64,000 bases of DNA, from positions 2,031,501 to 2,095,500 of the forward strand of contig NC_051103.1 of NCBI RefSeq assembly GCF_901709675.1, in the 5' to 3' direction. Made by a program: the position numbers and the translations under genes. Positions 36,963 to 47,500 of this stretch are shown in pieces (within the stretch, counting starts at the first letter, position 1; each line of letters begins with the position of its first letter). The DNA is from Syngnathus acus. Its lineage: Eukaryota; Chordata; Actinopteri; Syngnathiformes; Syngnathidae. Under the pieces are notes generated by a model, which saw only the letters and a list, made by a program, of their open reading frames with translations, had not been told where the DNA came from and did not search any database.

Positions 36963-37345
36963 CTGCTTGATTCTTGACTGGGTGTGGAATTGGTCCTTTC
37001 CTCATGCCATTCCGCTTCTCTTCCAGCCTGCAAATCATGCATCACCATTAATTGTGTGTTGGTAACTTCAATTGCCATGAGAATGTGCTAACCATAGATG
37101 AACTCAACTCATTTTTCTGTCCTCACTGAAACCTCCTCAAATCTTGCTTTTCGCTTTGTATCTAAGAAAGCCGCAGTGGTCATTTTACGGCAACAACAAA
37201 AAAAAAAAAGCCAATGTCAACAGAAATTGTGTACATAGTGCAATACAGACACGAATTAAACTGGTAGTTACGAGCGTTCCATTTAGCTGCAGCATCGTAT
37301 GTATAGCACGAATGACGCCATAATGGTCAAATAAAATGTGTTCAG

Positions 37346-38453
37346 TATTACTCATCGGCAATACAAGAGTCTCAAGCCGGAACATTTTATCCGCCGTATA
37401 CTTTTAAGCATCATACCTGCAGCAGGAGCTGCGCCATTATGACAGAATAAAGCCAATTAACATCTAACAAAGATCCTCAAAATTACTCATCGGCTGTTTA
37501 TATTGGCAACGCAAGCGCAATAGTCGCGATATTTTCTTATCCAAACGCAACCTACCTCGAGTCCAAAGACGATCCAAGTTTGCAGTCCAAAATCGGCGGA
37601 GGTGAGCTCAGTTGTCCAAAGAGGGCAGAAACCGGAAGTAAAAAATGTTTGCAAACGTTTTTTTAGGTATGCGTTTTTTCACATAACGTTGAGTAGACCA
37701 ATACTAAAAGTGGACGAATATTTGGAGCCGAAAAGTTTGGTTTTGATACGAATTTGCAACAATCTGTTCGGCAAAAAGCACATTCAAAAGTTGGCGTGAA
37801 AACGTCGAATAAAACACCAGTCAATAATCAAAAGAACCAAGAAACGCGGACAATTTGTCAAACATTTGCATTCAAACCCCTAGTAAAAACCACCCCGTGG
37901 GAAAGAAAAGAAAAAAAAAAAGAGCTGGCCAGCATAAAAAAAAACCAACCCAAAACATTCGAAATAATGGCACTAATACTAAAGAGCCCACCGTGCTACC
38001 TGCAGCAAATCAAAGTGAACTGTGACGTTACTGTGCTTTGCTCAAACGCTGTAGCGGTCCTCAAGTGTGAAAATCCTGCAACAAGCAAAAAGGCATCGTG
38101 AGAAACGGCAGCAAACGACAAACATTCGCTCGTGTGCACACCTACCTGCGAAGTGGACATTCAAGAGGACGCCATTTTGCTTCACCTGTATTTAATAACT
38201 CTTTTCGTGCACACCTGTCTTCAATTTACCTAGGGGCCTGACGTCACGTCCGCCAATCCGTGGCAACCTTCTTCTCCTGCTTGTGCAACGGCGCTATGCA
38301 TACGAGCGCCACCAGGTGACCTGTTATGGTAGCTGCTTCAATTAACCCTGGAAATTAAAGTCAATGGGCAGCAACCTCGGGATTCCCGGAGGTTGTCACC
38401 GACAGACAGTGACACCATCTTACCACTAGGTGTATGCCTTCATACAAAAGAGG
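37346..38453 (-). repeat. right arm of the foldback element
   Basis: This is the inverted counterpart of 33168-34346. It contains an open frame (37754-38101, plus) related to that in the left arm. Confidence 0.8.
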
Positions 38454-38460
38454 AAAAAAA

Positions 38461-38890
38461 AACATGTTCATTTTACGCTGGGTTACATACAAGTGAATTG
38501 GGGCACTGCCATCTTGTGGTAGCTTGGCGTCATTACATAACCGCTTCATAAACTATAACGTCAAAAGCTTGTATGTTTAATATCGTACGACGTACGTATT
38601 TATTTAATTCTGCTTATGTGATGATATTTTAAATTAAACAATTGTACAGTAAAATACTCCTATGTTTAAGTTCTAATAACCATATTGTAACTGAATTGAA
38701 ATGACCTTTACATTAAAGAAAGGGCAATGATGAAAAGGAAATGGACATGTTCATTTTACGCTGGGTTACATACAAGTGAATTGGGGCACTGCCAGATGGC
38801 GGCTTGGCGTCATTACATGAACCGCTTCATAAACTATAAAGTGAAAAGCTTGTATGTTGAATATCGTACATATTTAATTCTGCTTATCAG
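38461..38890 (+). repeat. ~275-bp tandem repeat, right part
   Basis: A partial unit (38461-38619) and a full unit (38620-38890) match the repeat at 32699. The foldback element therefore sits inside, or is bracketed by, this tandem array. Confidence 0.8.
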
Positions 38891-40248
38891 AACCTTGCGG
38901 GACACCATGAATTGGCTTTTACATATAATTCTTTATTACTTATATTTACAAATTAGGACTTAAATCACTTTAGGCCAGCTCCCATATATAAAAAGAAATG
39001 CTCCAATCTGGCTGCTCAACTATCTAACCAGACAAGTAGAGAGATGAGGCCTTGTCTGAATCAAAAAGAAAGTCATTAGGCAGCAGATGTCTCCACAATC
39101 TTGGAGAGGAAAGGAAGATTGGATATCATAATTATCCTTGACACATGCAAATGAAGCTTTTTAAAGAGTAGGTGCAGCCACTTAAATTGACTGTGTTAGC
39201 CTATCAATCAAGATTGATCATATTAAATCTATTCGTGCCTGTAGTAGAAAATCTTTTCATGGAGTAACAAACAAGCTGCTGAGACTCATTTTCTAAATGA
39301 ATATTAAGGTTATCCACTATAATTATTTTATTAACACTAATTGGCAAGCTGGATGAAAAAAATTAAAAAGCCAGAAAAAGGATGGAATTACACGGCTTAA
39401 CTTCATTACTGTGTAATGTGCTCTGCGTCACATTTTATTACGTCTTTTTTAGTCCTGAATGTGCATGCGGTTAAAATCTCAGTCGGCATAGTAACACAAA
39501 ATAGCATGTAATGTCCACACGAGGGCTCTCTTGCACTGTTAATGCAGCCTATCGTCATTGCTCTTGTGTTCTTTTGGATTGCGGTGAGATGGAGCAGATG
39601 AATTTGAGTGTACCATGAACAGGACCATGGACAGCACCACGGACATGTTGCCATTAACAAACATATTCAACACCTATGTACAATAGATTTATCAATATTT
39701 CGTTTTTGGTCCATCAGTAGGCTTTTTTTTCTTTTTAATAATATTTATTAATAATAATAATTATTATTATTATAGTGAAGAAGAGCAGTCCATGCATTGT
39801 TTTATGATAAAGCCACAGAATTCTGCATGTGCGTGTATGTTTACGTGCGAATGTGTACGCTGGCGTGAATAGGCAAATAGTGGCAATCATAGTGATGATG
39901 TTTCAGGAGGCTAGTAACTTCAGGGGCCCTCATATGACCAGAGGACCATCTGTTACAGTAGTTGTTCTTCATCTCATTAGACCTCTGTGAGGGCACCATA
40001 ACCCCAGTTGCCACGCTGTACTGGTCAAGGTGTGTGTGCATGAGTGTGATTGTGTGTGCTCATACTTCAGCAGTTGCCCAGCAGTCCACTCTCTTGCGCG
40101 AAATTGACTAGGAACCCCAAACAAAGCCATGTGGCCCGTGTGTGAATAAAAGCTGTTTAATTTTTTTCTCTCTAAGGAATGACACACATTGGAGCGCACT
40201 TGGACTGCTCTTTGTCATTGGCCCTTTGTTTATTTTTCTATGGATATA
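38891..40248. other. intergenic DNA, nothing recognised
   Basis: A/T-rich sequence without a supported exon. There is an (ATT)n/(AAT)n patch near 39740-39775. Confidence 0.5.
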
Positions 40249-41797
40249 CAGTACTGTCTCAGAAAATTAGAATATTGTGATAAAGTTCTTTATTTTCTGT
40301 AATACAATTAAAAAAACAAAAATGTCATACATTCTGGATTCATTACAAATCAACTGAAATATTGCAAGCCTTTTATTATTTTAATATTGCTGATTATGGC
40401 ATACAGCTTAAGAAAACTCAAATATCCTATCTCAAAATATTAGAATATCATGAAAAAGTATACTAGTAGGGTATTCAATTAATCACTTGAATGGTCTGAT
40501 TAACTCGAAACACCTGCAAGGGTTTCCTGAGCCTTGAAAAACACTCAGCTTGGTTCAGTAAACTAAATGACAAGTATGGGGAAGACTGCTGATCTGACTG
40601 CTGTCCAGAGGACCATCATTGACCTCCTCCATTAGGTGGGTAAAACACAAAAAGAAATTTCTTAAAGAGCAAGCTGTTCACAGAGTGCAGTTTCAAAGCA
40701 CATCCACAAAAAGGCAGGGGGAAATGTGGCAGGAAACGCTGCACAACCAAGAGAGATGTCCGCAGCCTGGTGAAGAAGAGTCGCTTCCAGAATTTGGGGG
40801 AGTTTCAAAGACAGTGGACTGAAACTGGAGTCCAGGTACCAAAAGCCACTGTTCACAGACGTGTCCGGGAAATGGGCTACAATAGCCGTAGCCCCATGGT
40901 CAAGCCACTTCTGAACTCAAGACAACGGAAGAAGCGTCTGACTTGGGCTACGGAAAAGAAGCACTGGACAGTTGCAGAGTGGTCCAAAGTCCTCTTTTCA
41001 AACGAAAGCAAGTTTTGTATTTCATTTGGAAGTCAAGGCGCCAGAGTCTGGAGAAAGGTTGGAGGAGCAAAATCCAAGTTGCTTGAAATCCAGTGTGAAG
41101 TTCCCACAGTCAGCGATGGTTTGGGGAGCCATTTCAGCTGCTGGTGTTGGTCCACTGTGTTTCATCAAGTCCAGAGTAAATGCAAATTTTAGAGCACTAC
41201 ATGCTTCCGTCTGCTGAAAAGCTCTATGGAGATGATTTCATTTTCCAGCATGATCTGGCACCTGCCCAGTGCCAAAACCACCAGTAAATGGTGTACTGAC
41301 CATGGCATTACTGTCCTCGATTGGCCTGCCAATTCCCCTGACCTGAACGCCATAGAGAATTTGTGGGGTATTGTGAAGAAGAAGCTGAAAGACACCAGAC
41401 CCAACAATGCTAAAGGCCGCTATTGAAGCATCCTGGGCATCCATAACACCTCAGCAATGCCACAAGCTGATTGCCTCCATTGGTTGCAGTAATCCGTGCA
41501 AAAGGATTCCCAACCAAGTACTGAGTGCATTAATGGACATTTTCAAATGTTTGATTTTGGTTTGCTGATTTAAATCTTTTTTTTTACTTGGTCTGAGGAA
41601 ATATTCAAATTTTTTGAGATAGGATTTTTGAGTTTTCTTAAGCTGTAAGTCATAATCAGCAATATTAAAATAATAAAAGGCTTGCAATATTTCAGTTGAT
41701 TTGTAATGAATCCAGAATGTATGACATTGTTTTTTTAATTGCATTACAGAAAATAAAGAACTTTATCACAATATTCTAATTTTCTGAGACAGTCCTG
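40249..41797 (+). mobile_element. Tc1-like DNA transposon, 1.55 kb
   Basis: Flanked by TA on both sides (40247-40248 and 41798-41799). Terminal inverted repeats are about 200 bp: the left end starts CAGTACTGTCTCAGAAAATT and the right end reads inward CAGGACTGTCTCAGAAAATT. Inner ends also pair (CTTAAGAAAACTCAAA). The layout and size are typical of Tc1/mariner elements. The transposase between is broken. Confidence 0.92.
40567..41430 (+). pseudogene. degenerate Tc1 transposase
   Basis: The frame opens at 40567 but hits a stop after 22 codons, and further shifts and stops follow. Recognisable pieces in different frames are FSNESKF (about 40995) and NSPDLNAIENLWG (about 41331). The first acidic catalytic residue of the DDE/D triad, normally in a SDES context, is Asn in this copy. 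The later acidic residues in FQHDLAP and AIENLW remain. It cannot encode an active enzyme as it stands. It is flanked by the element's own inverted repeats. Confidence 0.85.
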
Positions 41798-41799
41798 TA

Positions 41800-42684
41800 G
41801 TCACGGCGGACTACACGTGCCCATTTATCTTTCCGCATGGAATGTGCACACTCAATATAAATGATTTTATGCCATGCAGTTCATATGATTAAAAAAACAT
41901 TCAAGTGGACAATTCTTACTAAGACCTTTCTTAATTCAGTAGCTTCCAAATGACATTGTTGAATAGACGATATGTCACGCTCATTTTGTTTCTGGCATTT
42001 AAATTCGTGCATCACGTCTCCTGCTAGTTTGACTGGATTTGCACTTTTTTTCAGATGTTCTATTTTAAAAATGCGTAAACATTTTCTTTCTTCAATCAAT
42101 CAACATGGAAATGTTGGGGTACCAGACTCCTCCCCTCTTCACGCAGGTTAGTCAAGTTAAGCAATGTTGACGCTCGTAGAAAGGTCACAAATAAACGGCA
42201 CAATTTGAGAGCTGTGATTACAATTCATTTTTTAACTTATAAAGAAATGTTTGTCTTCGTAGCAGGACAAAGAAACACAGGAGTGGCTCTGGAGGTCTAA
42301 AACCTGTTTGGCAAAGACAAAACACCATTGATAGTTTATTTTGGTGTGCAAGTTTTGATGATTGGCCTTAAATTACGCAATTAATTTTGTAAACATACAA
42401 AATGTTGCGGAAATTCATTTTAAGCGGTATGTGACATTTGGCAGCAGCCCCGGTACTTTCAACAGTGGCACAAGACTTTCAAGTTTTTAAAAGGATTGCT
42501 CGTCATCGACGCCCACAGAAGCCAAACTCGCAAGTCCAAAGGTAACTTCACACAATTTGACATCATATTTTTTCAAACTTAATTTGCTTTGTTAAGATCT
42601 ACATTTTTTCTTTCAACATGGTCACATATACATAAAGCCCTTTTTATTTATTCAAAATTTGAAGTATTTTTTTCATTTTTGCAG
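41800..42684 (+). other. upstream region of the C-type lectin gene
   Basis: No coding sequence seen. A GT donor at 42542 (AAG|GTAACT) could end a 5' UTR exon that splices to 42685, where the ATG-bearing exon begins. Confidence 0.35.
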
Positions 42685-42686
42685 AG

Positions 42687-43706
42687 ATGGCATTTGCTCT
42701 TTCCTCGTTGTTCCTCCTTTGTGGGATCGGTGGGGTGTTGACCCAATCTGTAAGTGAAAATCTCTTGTGGATTTAAATATCATATTTATTTATTGCTGTC
42801 TTCTGTAGTCTGATTTTCACAAATGTGCTTCTTCACAGTTGAATGAATTCTGTAATTTCGAAGGTTAGTACAATAACTGCCTCAATGATACATCATATTT
42901 TTGTTGCGTCTGAATTTCATAACATTTTAGTGAATTATCTTGTGTTTTTTTTCTTTCAACAAAATCTGCAGACAGCATCTGTCCTAATGGCTGGATTCAG
43001 TTTGACTATCGCTGTTACTCCTACCACGCTCGTGAAAGGACGTTTTTAGATGCAGAGGTATAAACAACATTATGTAATTCTGGAAAAATATCTAATGACT
43101 CAAATGAGTGAAATAATAATTATTTTTTTATACTCTTTTTTTTTTTTTTCAGAGCGTCTGCAACGTTCTCGGTGGACATCTGGTCTCCATCCGCAGTTCC
43201 TTTGAAAATGATTTTGTTCTTGATCTGCTTCGGAACGGTGGTAACGATAACGTAGCCTGGATTGGACTCCATGATAAAATTTCGGTAAAGCATCGGGCCG
43301 GTACAAAAGTTGCGATAAATTCATGTTTCTTGTCTTGTAATTTTTTTATAAGTCTTATATTATGACTCATTAAAATATGAATTTCAGGATGAGGACTACA
43401 TATGGACTGATGGCACCATTGTGCGTTTCACTGCTTTTCGTCTACAACCTGATGTCAATGGAACTTGTGTACAGATTTTTTCAATTGGTAAGTAAAATCC
43501 GAGATTAATGTTTGCGATGAAAATAATTCTGTTAAAATAAAAATTCACATTTAAACATGTTTTTTACAGAGGGATTTTGGGTGGATGCACTTTGCACTGC
43601 GACGGCCCCTTTTGTTTGCAGCCAAGATATTAACTGTGGCTTCAAGCGTGATGGCGGGAATGGTTTCAGCCGTGGTTTTGGCCATCGTGGCTCTGGTGGC
43701 CGCTGA
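42687..43706 (+). CDS. secreted C-type lectin with QPD motif
   Basis: Six coding exons: 42687-42749, 42839-42863, 42972-43057, 43153-43284, 43388-43487 and 43570-43706. They total 543 nt, or 180 aa. A hydrophobic signal peptide (about 1-19) is followed by one C-type lectin domain. Six cysteines match the long-form pattern (C33/C44, C61/C152, C129/C144). WIGL is present at 94-97. The sugar-site triplet is Q122-P123-D124, which in this family usually indicates galactose-type binding. The second site is W139-V140-D141 in place of the usual WND. After the domain there is an extra cysteine (C158) and a Gly/Arg-rich tail. It resembles fish mucosal or plasma C-type lectins; related proteins occur in fish venoms, but nothing here shows a toxic role. 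Confidence 0.88.
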
Positions 43707-43985
43707 TAATCTGTCAATTCACCATACTGTCTTCTGTCGCAATGTATTTCCCTAATCACGATGATGCAATGCAATGATAAAATATAAAATTCTAGTTTTG
43801 TCTTTTTGTTGTTGGTCAACTATTTTTTTTTTTTTCATTTTAATATTTAATTCCGGCTGTGCGGAAGAAGATGGATGGATTTTCATATTTGGTTTGTACG
43901 ATTCCTATTTTTTTTTCCCATCTCAGAGACACGCACAACAAACTCACCTATTCGCCGGCACATTCGCACATTTGTTTCTTCAGTT

Positions 43986-43991
43986 TTTATT
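43986..43991 (-). terminator. candidate ankfn1 poly(A) signal
   Basis: AATAAA on the minus strand about 580 bases beyond the ankfn1 stop codon. The intervening 43992-44573 has no supported gene and is probably the ankfn1 3' UTR. The convergent lectin gene ends at 43706. Confidence 0.4.
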
Positions 43992-44573
43992 CTAGAATAT
44001 GCACACGTGGAAAAAAGATGAGGACAACGTGAGCGTACGCCAGGTGAACAAGCGGTGCTCCACAAATCACACAGCCAAAAGAAGCGCTGACCGACAGCAC
44101 AAACAGGTCCCGGGCACAACAGACACAAACGGCGCCAGCCTGAGACGAGCAGCACACATTTAAAGGTACCAAGAAAGATTTTTAGTGGCGCCGTGCATGC
44201 ACGCGGGCGGTCGAGAGCAGAGCAGGGCAGGGCTGAAAGATGTGCCTTGGAAAAAATGTGCATATGGGCTTAAATGTGAAAGGCTTCCTTCAAATTTCTT
44301 CCCCAGTTGGTTCCCATGTAAACTTTCCCATTTGAAGCATCTTAAATTGCAATTCCCCGCTTGCATTGATGATGGTTTAACAGTCGACGCCAGGAGGCTT
44401 GGCCAAGTCAACTTTGGTTTCCTACGACAGACGGACGGACAAGCCCCCACCCCCCACCGAGGCAGCCGAGTGAGCTTATGGCTTTGGGAGAACGCGGGAG
44501 TGGCTCACTCACGACGCTCGTTGCGGAATGATTCCAAACGTAACGTACCTTTTGGAGCGGCGCTTTGGGGGGG

Positions 44574-47500
44574 CTAGAGCGTGCTGCTGAGAATTTCCGA
44601 CACTTGGGTGTTGGTCTGGTCGTCCGAATCGGCGTCTTGTCCGGCCGCCCCTTCCGACCTTCCCACGCCCTCATCCGTGAAGATCCTGCGCACGTGGGGT
44701 CTCTGCTCTCGAGGGCGCCCCTTGCGGCTCGCCAGGTCACAGTCCATGCGGCTCACGTGGGTGGCGCCCTGCGACGGCGGGAGGTCCGGCTCGTGCTGCT
44801 TGGTGTAGACGCCCTCAGATAACGAGCCCGTTTCCTGGCTGTGTCCCCTCAGCCAGCGCTGGGGCCCGCTGAAATACTGGCCCCGGTTGCTCCTGGAGAG
44901 CAGCTTGCGCTTGGAGGGGGGGTTGGGGATGCTGCCCTCCCGCTGGCTCCTGGACAGCGGGGGGGACGGCGACGTGCGGGGGAGCCGGGCGAGGGGCGGG
45001 GAGTGGGGCGAAGCCCGGCCAAAAGCGGCCAAGTCTTTGCACTGCGAGGGCGAGCGTGGGAGGAAGGCCGCCACATCTTTGGACTCGTCTGGGCCTAGCG
45101 ACGGGGGTAGCTCGTTCACAGCCAAGGCGCTGCACCCGGACAAGCAAAGATGAGCAAGGAGCTGGGCCATTTGTCGTCTGGCTGGAATATTGTCTGGCGT
45201 GATTTGAGTTGGATTCAAGCAGTGCGGGACGCTAACCTGAGCTCCAGGATGTGCAGCACGTCAGGGGCGCTCCCCCCCAGCGAGCGCAGGGCTTGCGAGG
45301 AAAGCGGCTCCGCCTCCCGGGGGCTCAGGGCGTCGCTGGAGTCGTAGTCGCTGTCGGTGGGCAGGAAGACCTCGGACGAAGCGTCTTCGTCCCAGCCCGG
45401 CGGCGAGTCTGCAAAAGCCACAGAACGCTCGTCCGTCCGTCCAACAAGAACCTCAGAAGATGCCGCTGCTCACCGCTCCTGCACGGCTCGGGCGACGGCA
45501 GGTAGTCCATGGCGGAGGAGGTGGAGTCGGTCTTGCGCTGGCCGCTGGCGTGGCTGTCCGTGGCGGGGGCGGCGTCCACCAGGCAGGTGACAGGCACGCC
45601 GCCACAGGGCTGCTTGTAGCGGGCGGACTGCAGCGCCTCTGTCAGCCAGCGCAGGTCCCGCCGGCTCTCGTCCAGCTGCTGCCAAAGAAAATAGCGGCGT
45701 GAGCGGCCGCGCCCCGTGTGCCCGTCCAGCCGAGGCGGCTACCTGGATGTAGTCGAGAATGAGCCCATGGCGGCGCTTGGCGGCGGCCACCTCGTCATCC
45801 GTGATGGCCTCCCGCAGCGCCTGCTGGGCGATGAGGGCGTCCAGGTCCAGCACGGTAGACAGGCGGCAGTACAAGCTGATCAACTTCTCCTTGTAGCTGC
45901 AGAAGTGCGCTGAGGACATGCCGACACGTTGGCGGCCGCGAGCGAGCCAAACCAAATCCTGCCACTACTCAACGCTGACTCGGCGGCGCTTACCCAGCTC
46001 AAACATCTGCAGCGGCAGGTGCAGGAATCCAGCCAGCGGCGTGTAGGGGTTGGGCTGGCCGGGGGCCGAGCAGACGTCATCGGCGGGCGGCAGCAGCAGC
46101 AGGAAGCAGACGCCGTGGCCCGCCTCCACCACTTCTTGGCTGTATAGGCGGAAGTGGCGGGCCTGCCCGCAAAAAAGGCCGCGTTGGCGCACTGCCCGAA
46201 GTGCCGGCGAGCGAGCGGACTGGCTGGCGTACCTGCTGCACGCTGAGGTTGAGGTTCTTGAGCAGTGACTTGATGGCTGTCTGGAGCTCGTAGTAGAGGA
46301 GCGGCGCGTGGCTTTCGGGCCCGGCCTCCTCGCCGCAGTCATCGCCGTCGGTGGCCGAGAGCGTGCGGATCCAATCCCACTCCTCCCTGGAGACGGCATC
46401 CATCCGTCCGGTCGGTCGGTCCCAGCCACATTTGACAGGTCACGAGAAGAGAGTCAGGGAAGCGGCACGCTGGCCTAGTGGCTTGATTGCTTGCCCGCCC
46501 TGCCGTTGTCATTCCATTTCTTGTCTATACATTTGTGCGCTCCCTTCTTTTCCTCCCTCCTTGCTTACTGCGTTCGCTCGCCTCTCTTTGCGTCTAAACT
46601 TCCTTCCTGGCATCCTGAAGTGACAAACGTGACAAGATCTCCAGACGGAGCCCGGAAAGCCGGCGCCGGCCCGAGACCCACCTGGACACGTTGGCGTTTT
46701 CCCGCACGCGGACGTGACACAGCACATTGGGGTTCCGCTGGGAGACCAGGACCCGGATCTGATCCACCGAGCTGCTGAGCTTCAGGTAGCCCAGGTAGAG
46801 GCCCGGCGCCAGGCGCTGGCTGCAGCGGCGCTGGTACGCCACGATGTCCTGCGCCGAGGAGAAGGACAAAAAAAAAAGGGGCAATGTCTCCCACCGCCGC
46901 CGCCATTGCATGGGAGGCCAACGTGCTCACCTGCAGCGTGATGACGAGGATGTCGAGGGCGTAAGGTTCCTCGGGCGTGGACAGGGACTTGCGCTGACTC
47001 TGCACTTTGGCCACCTGCACCCACTTGCCGCTGAGGAGCGAGTGCTGGCCGTCGGCGTCGCGCGCCGTCACCAGCAGCACGTTGCCGTGGCGATCCTTGA
47101 TGGGCTCATAGTGGACGCGGCCCAGGTCGTGCGTGCCCAGCAGGTTCTGCAGCTGCCCGGCGGCGCTCAGCATCTTGTGGCGCGCCTGCAGCGTGGACGA
47201 GGCCGACGCCGCCGGCGCGCTCTGACGGAGCCAGCGCACGTCCTCCCACATGCACGACAGCTGCGACGCAAGCGAGCCTTTGGTCAAAGCACGGAGGGAG
47301 GCGACCGGCAAAAGATAGCGGCAAAGCACTACTTGTGTCTTAGCGCAACTCTGGGGGGCGAGTCATGCATTTAGCGCCGGGCGCAAGGCTGACCTTGGTG
47401 AACCACAGGAAGTCCTGCATAAGGGAGCTGCCGTACGAGTCGTCCACCTCCACAATGGGGATCTGCTCCTCGGCCGTCACTAGCAGTTTGTCTTTGTGGT

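Larger units (their letters stand above)
33168..38453. mobile_element. ~5.3-kb foldback element with ~1.1-kb inverted arms
   Basis: Left arm 33168-34346 and right arm 37346-38453 are inverted copies, near-identical over long stretches. Paired landmarks include CTCTTTTGTATGAAGGCAT, GGTAAGATGGTGTCACTGTC, GTCCACTTCGCAGGT, TAATGGCGCAGCTCCTGCTG and TTGCCGATGAGTAAT. The left arm has about 90 bases (33190-33290) absent from the right. About 3 kb between the arms shows no transposase I recognise and holds a hAT-type element and a small tandem duplication. It is most likely a non-autonomous DNA transposon with long terminal inverted repeats, or a segmental inverted duplication. I could not find a clear target-site duplication. 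Confidence 0.75.
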
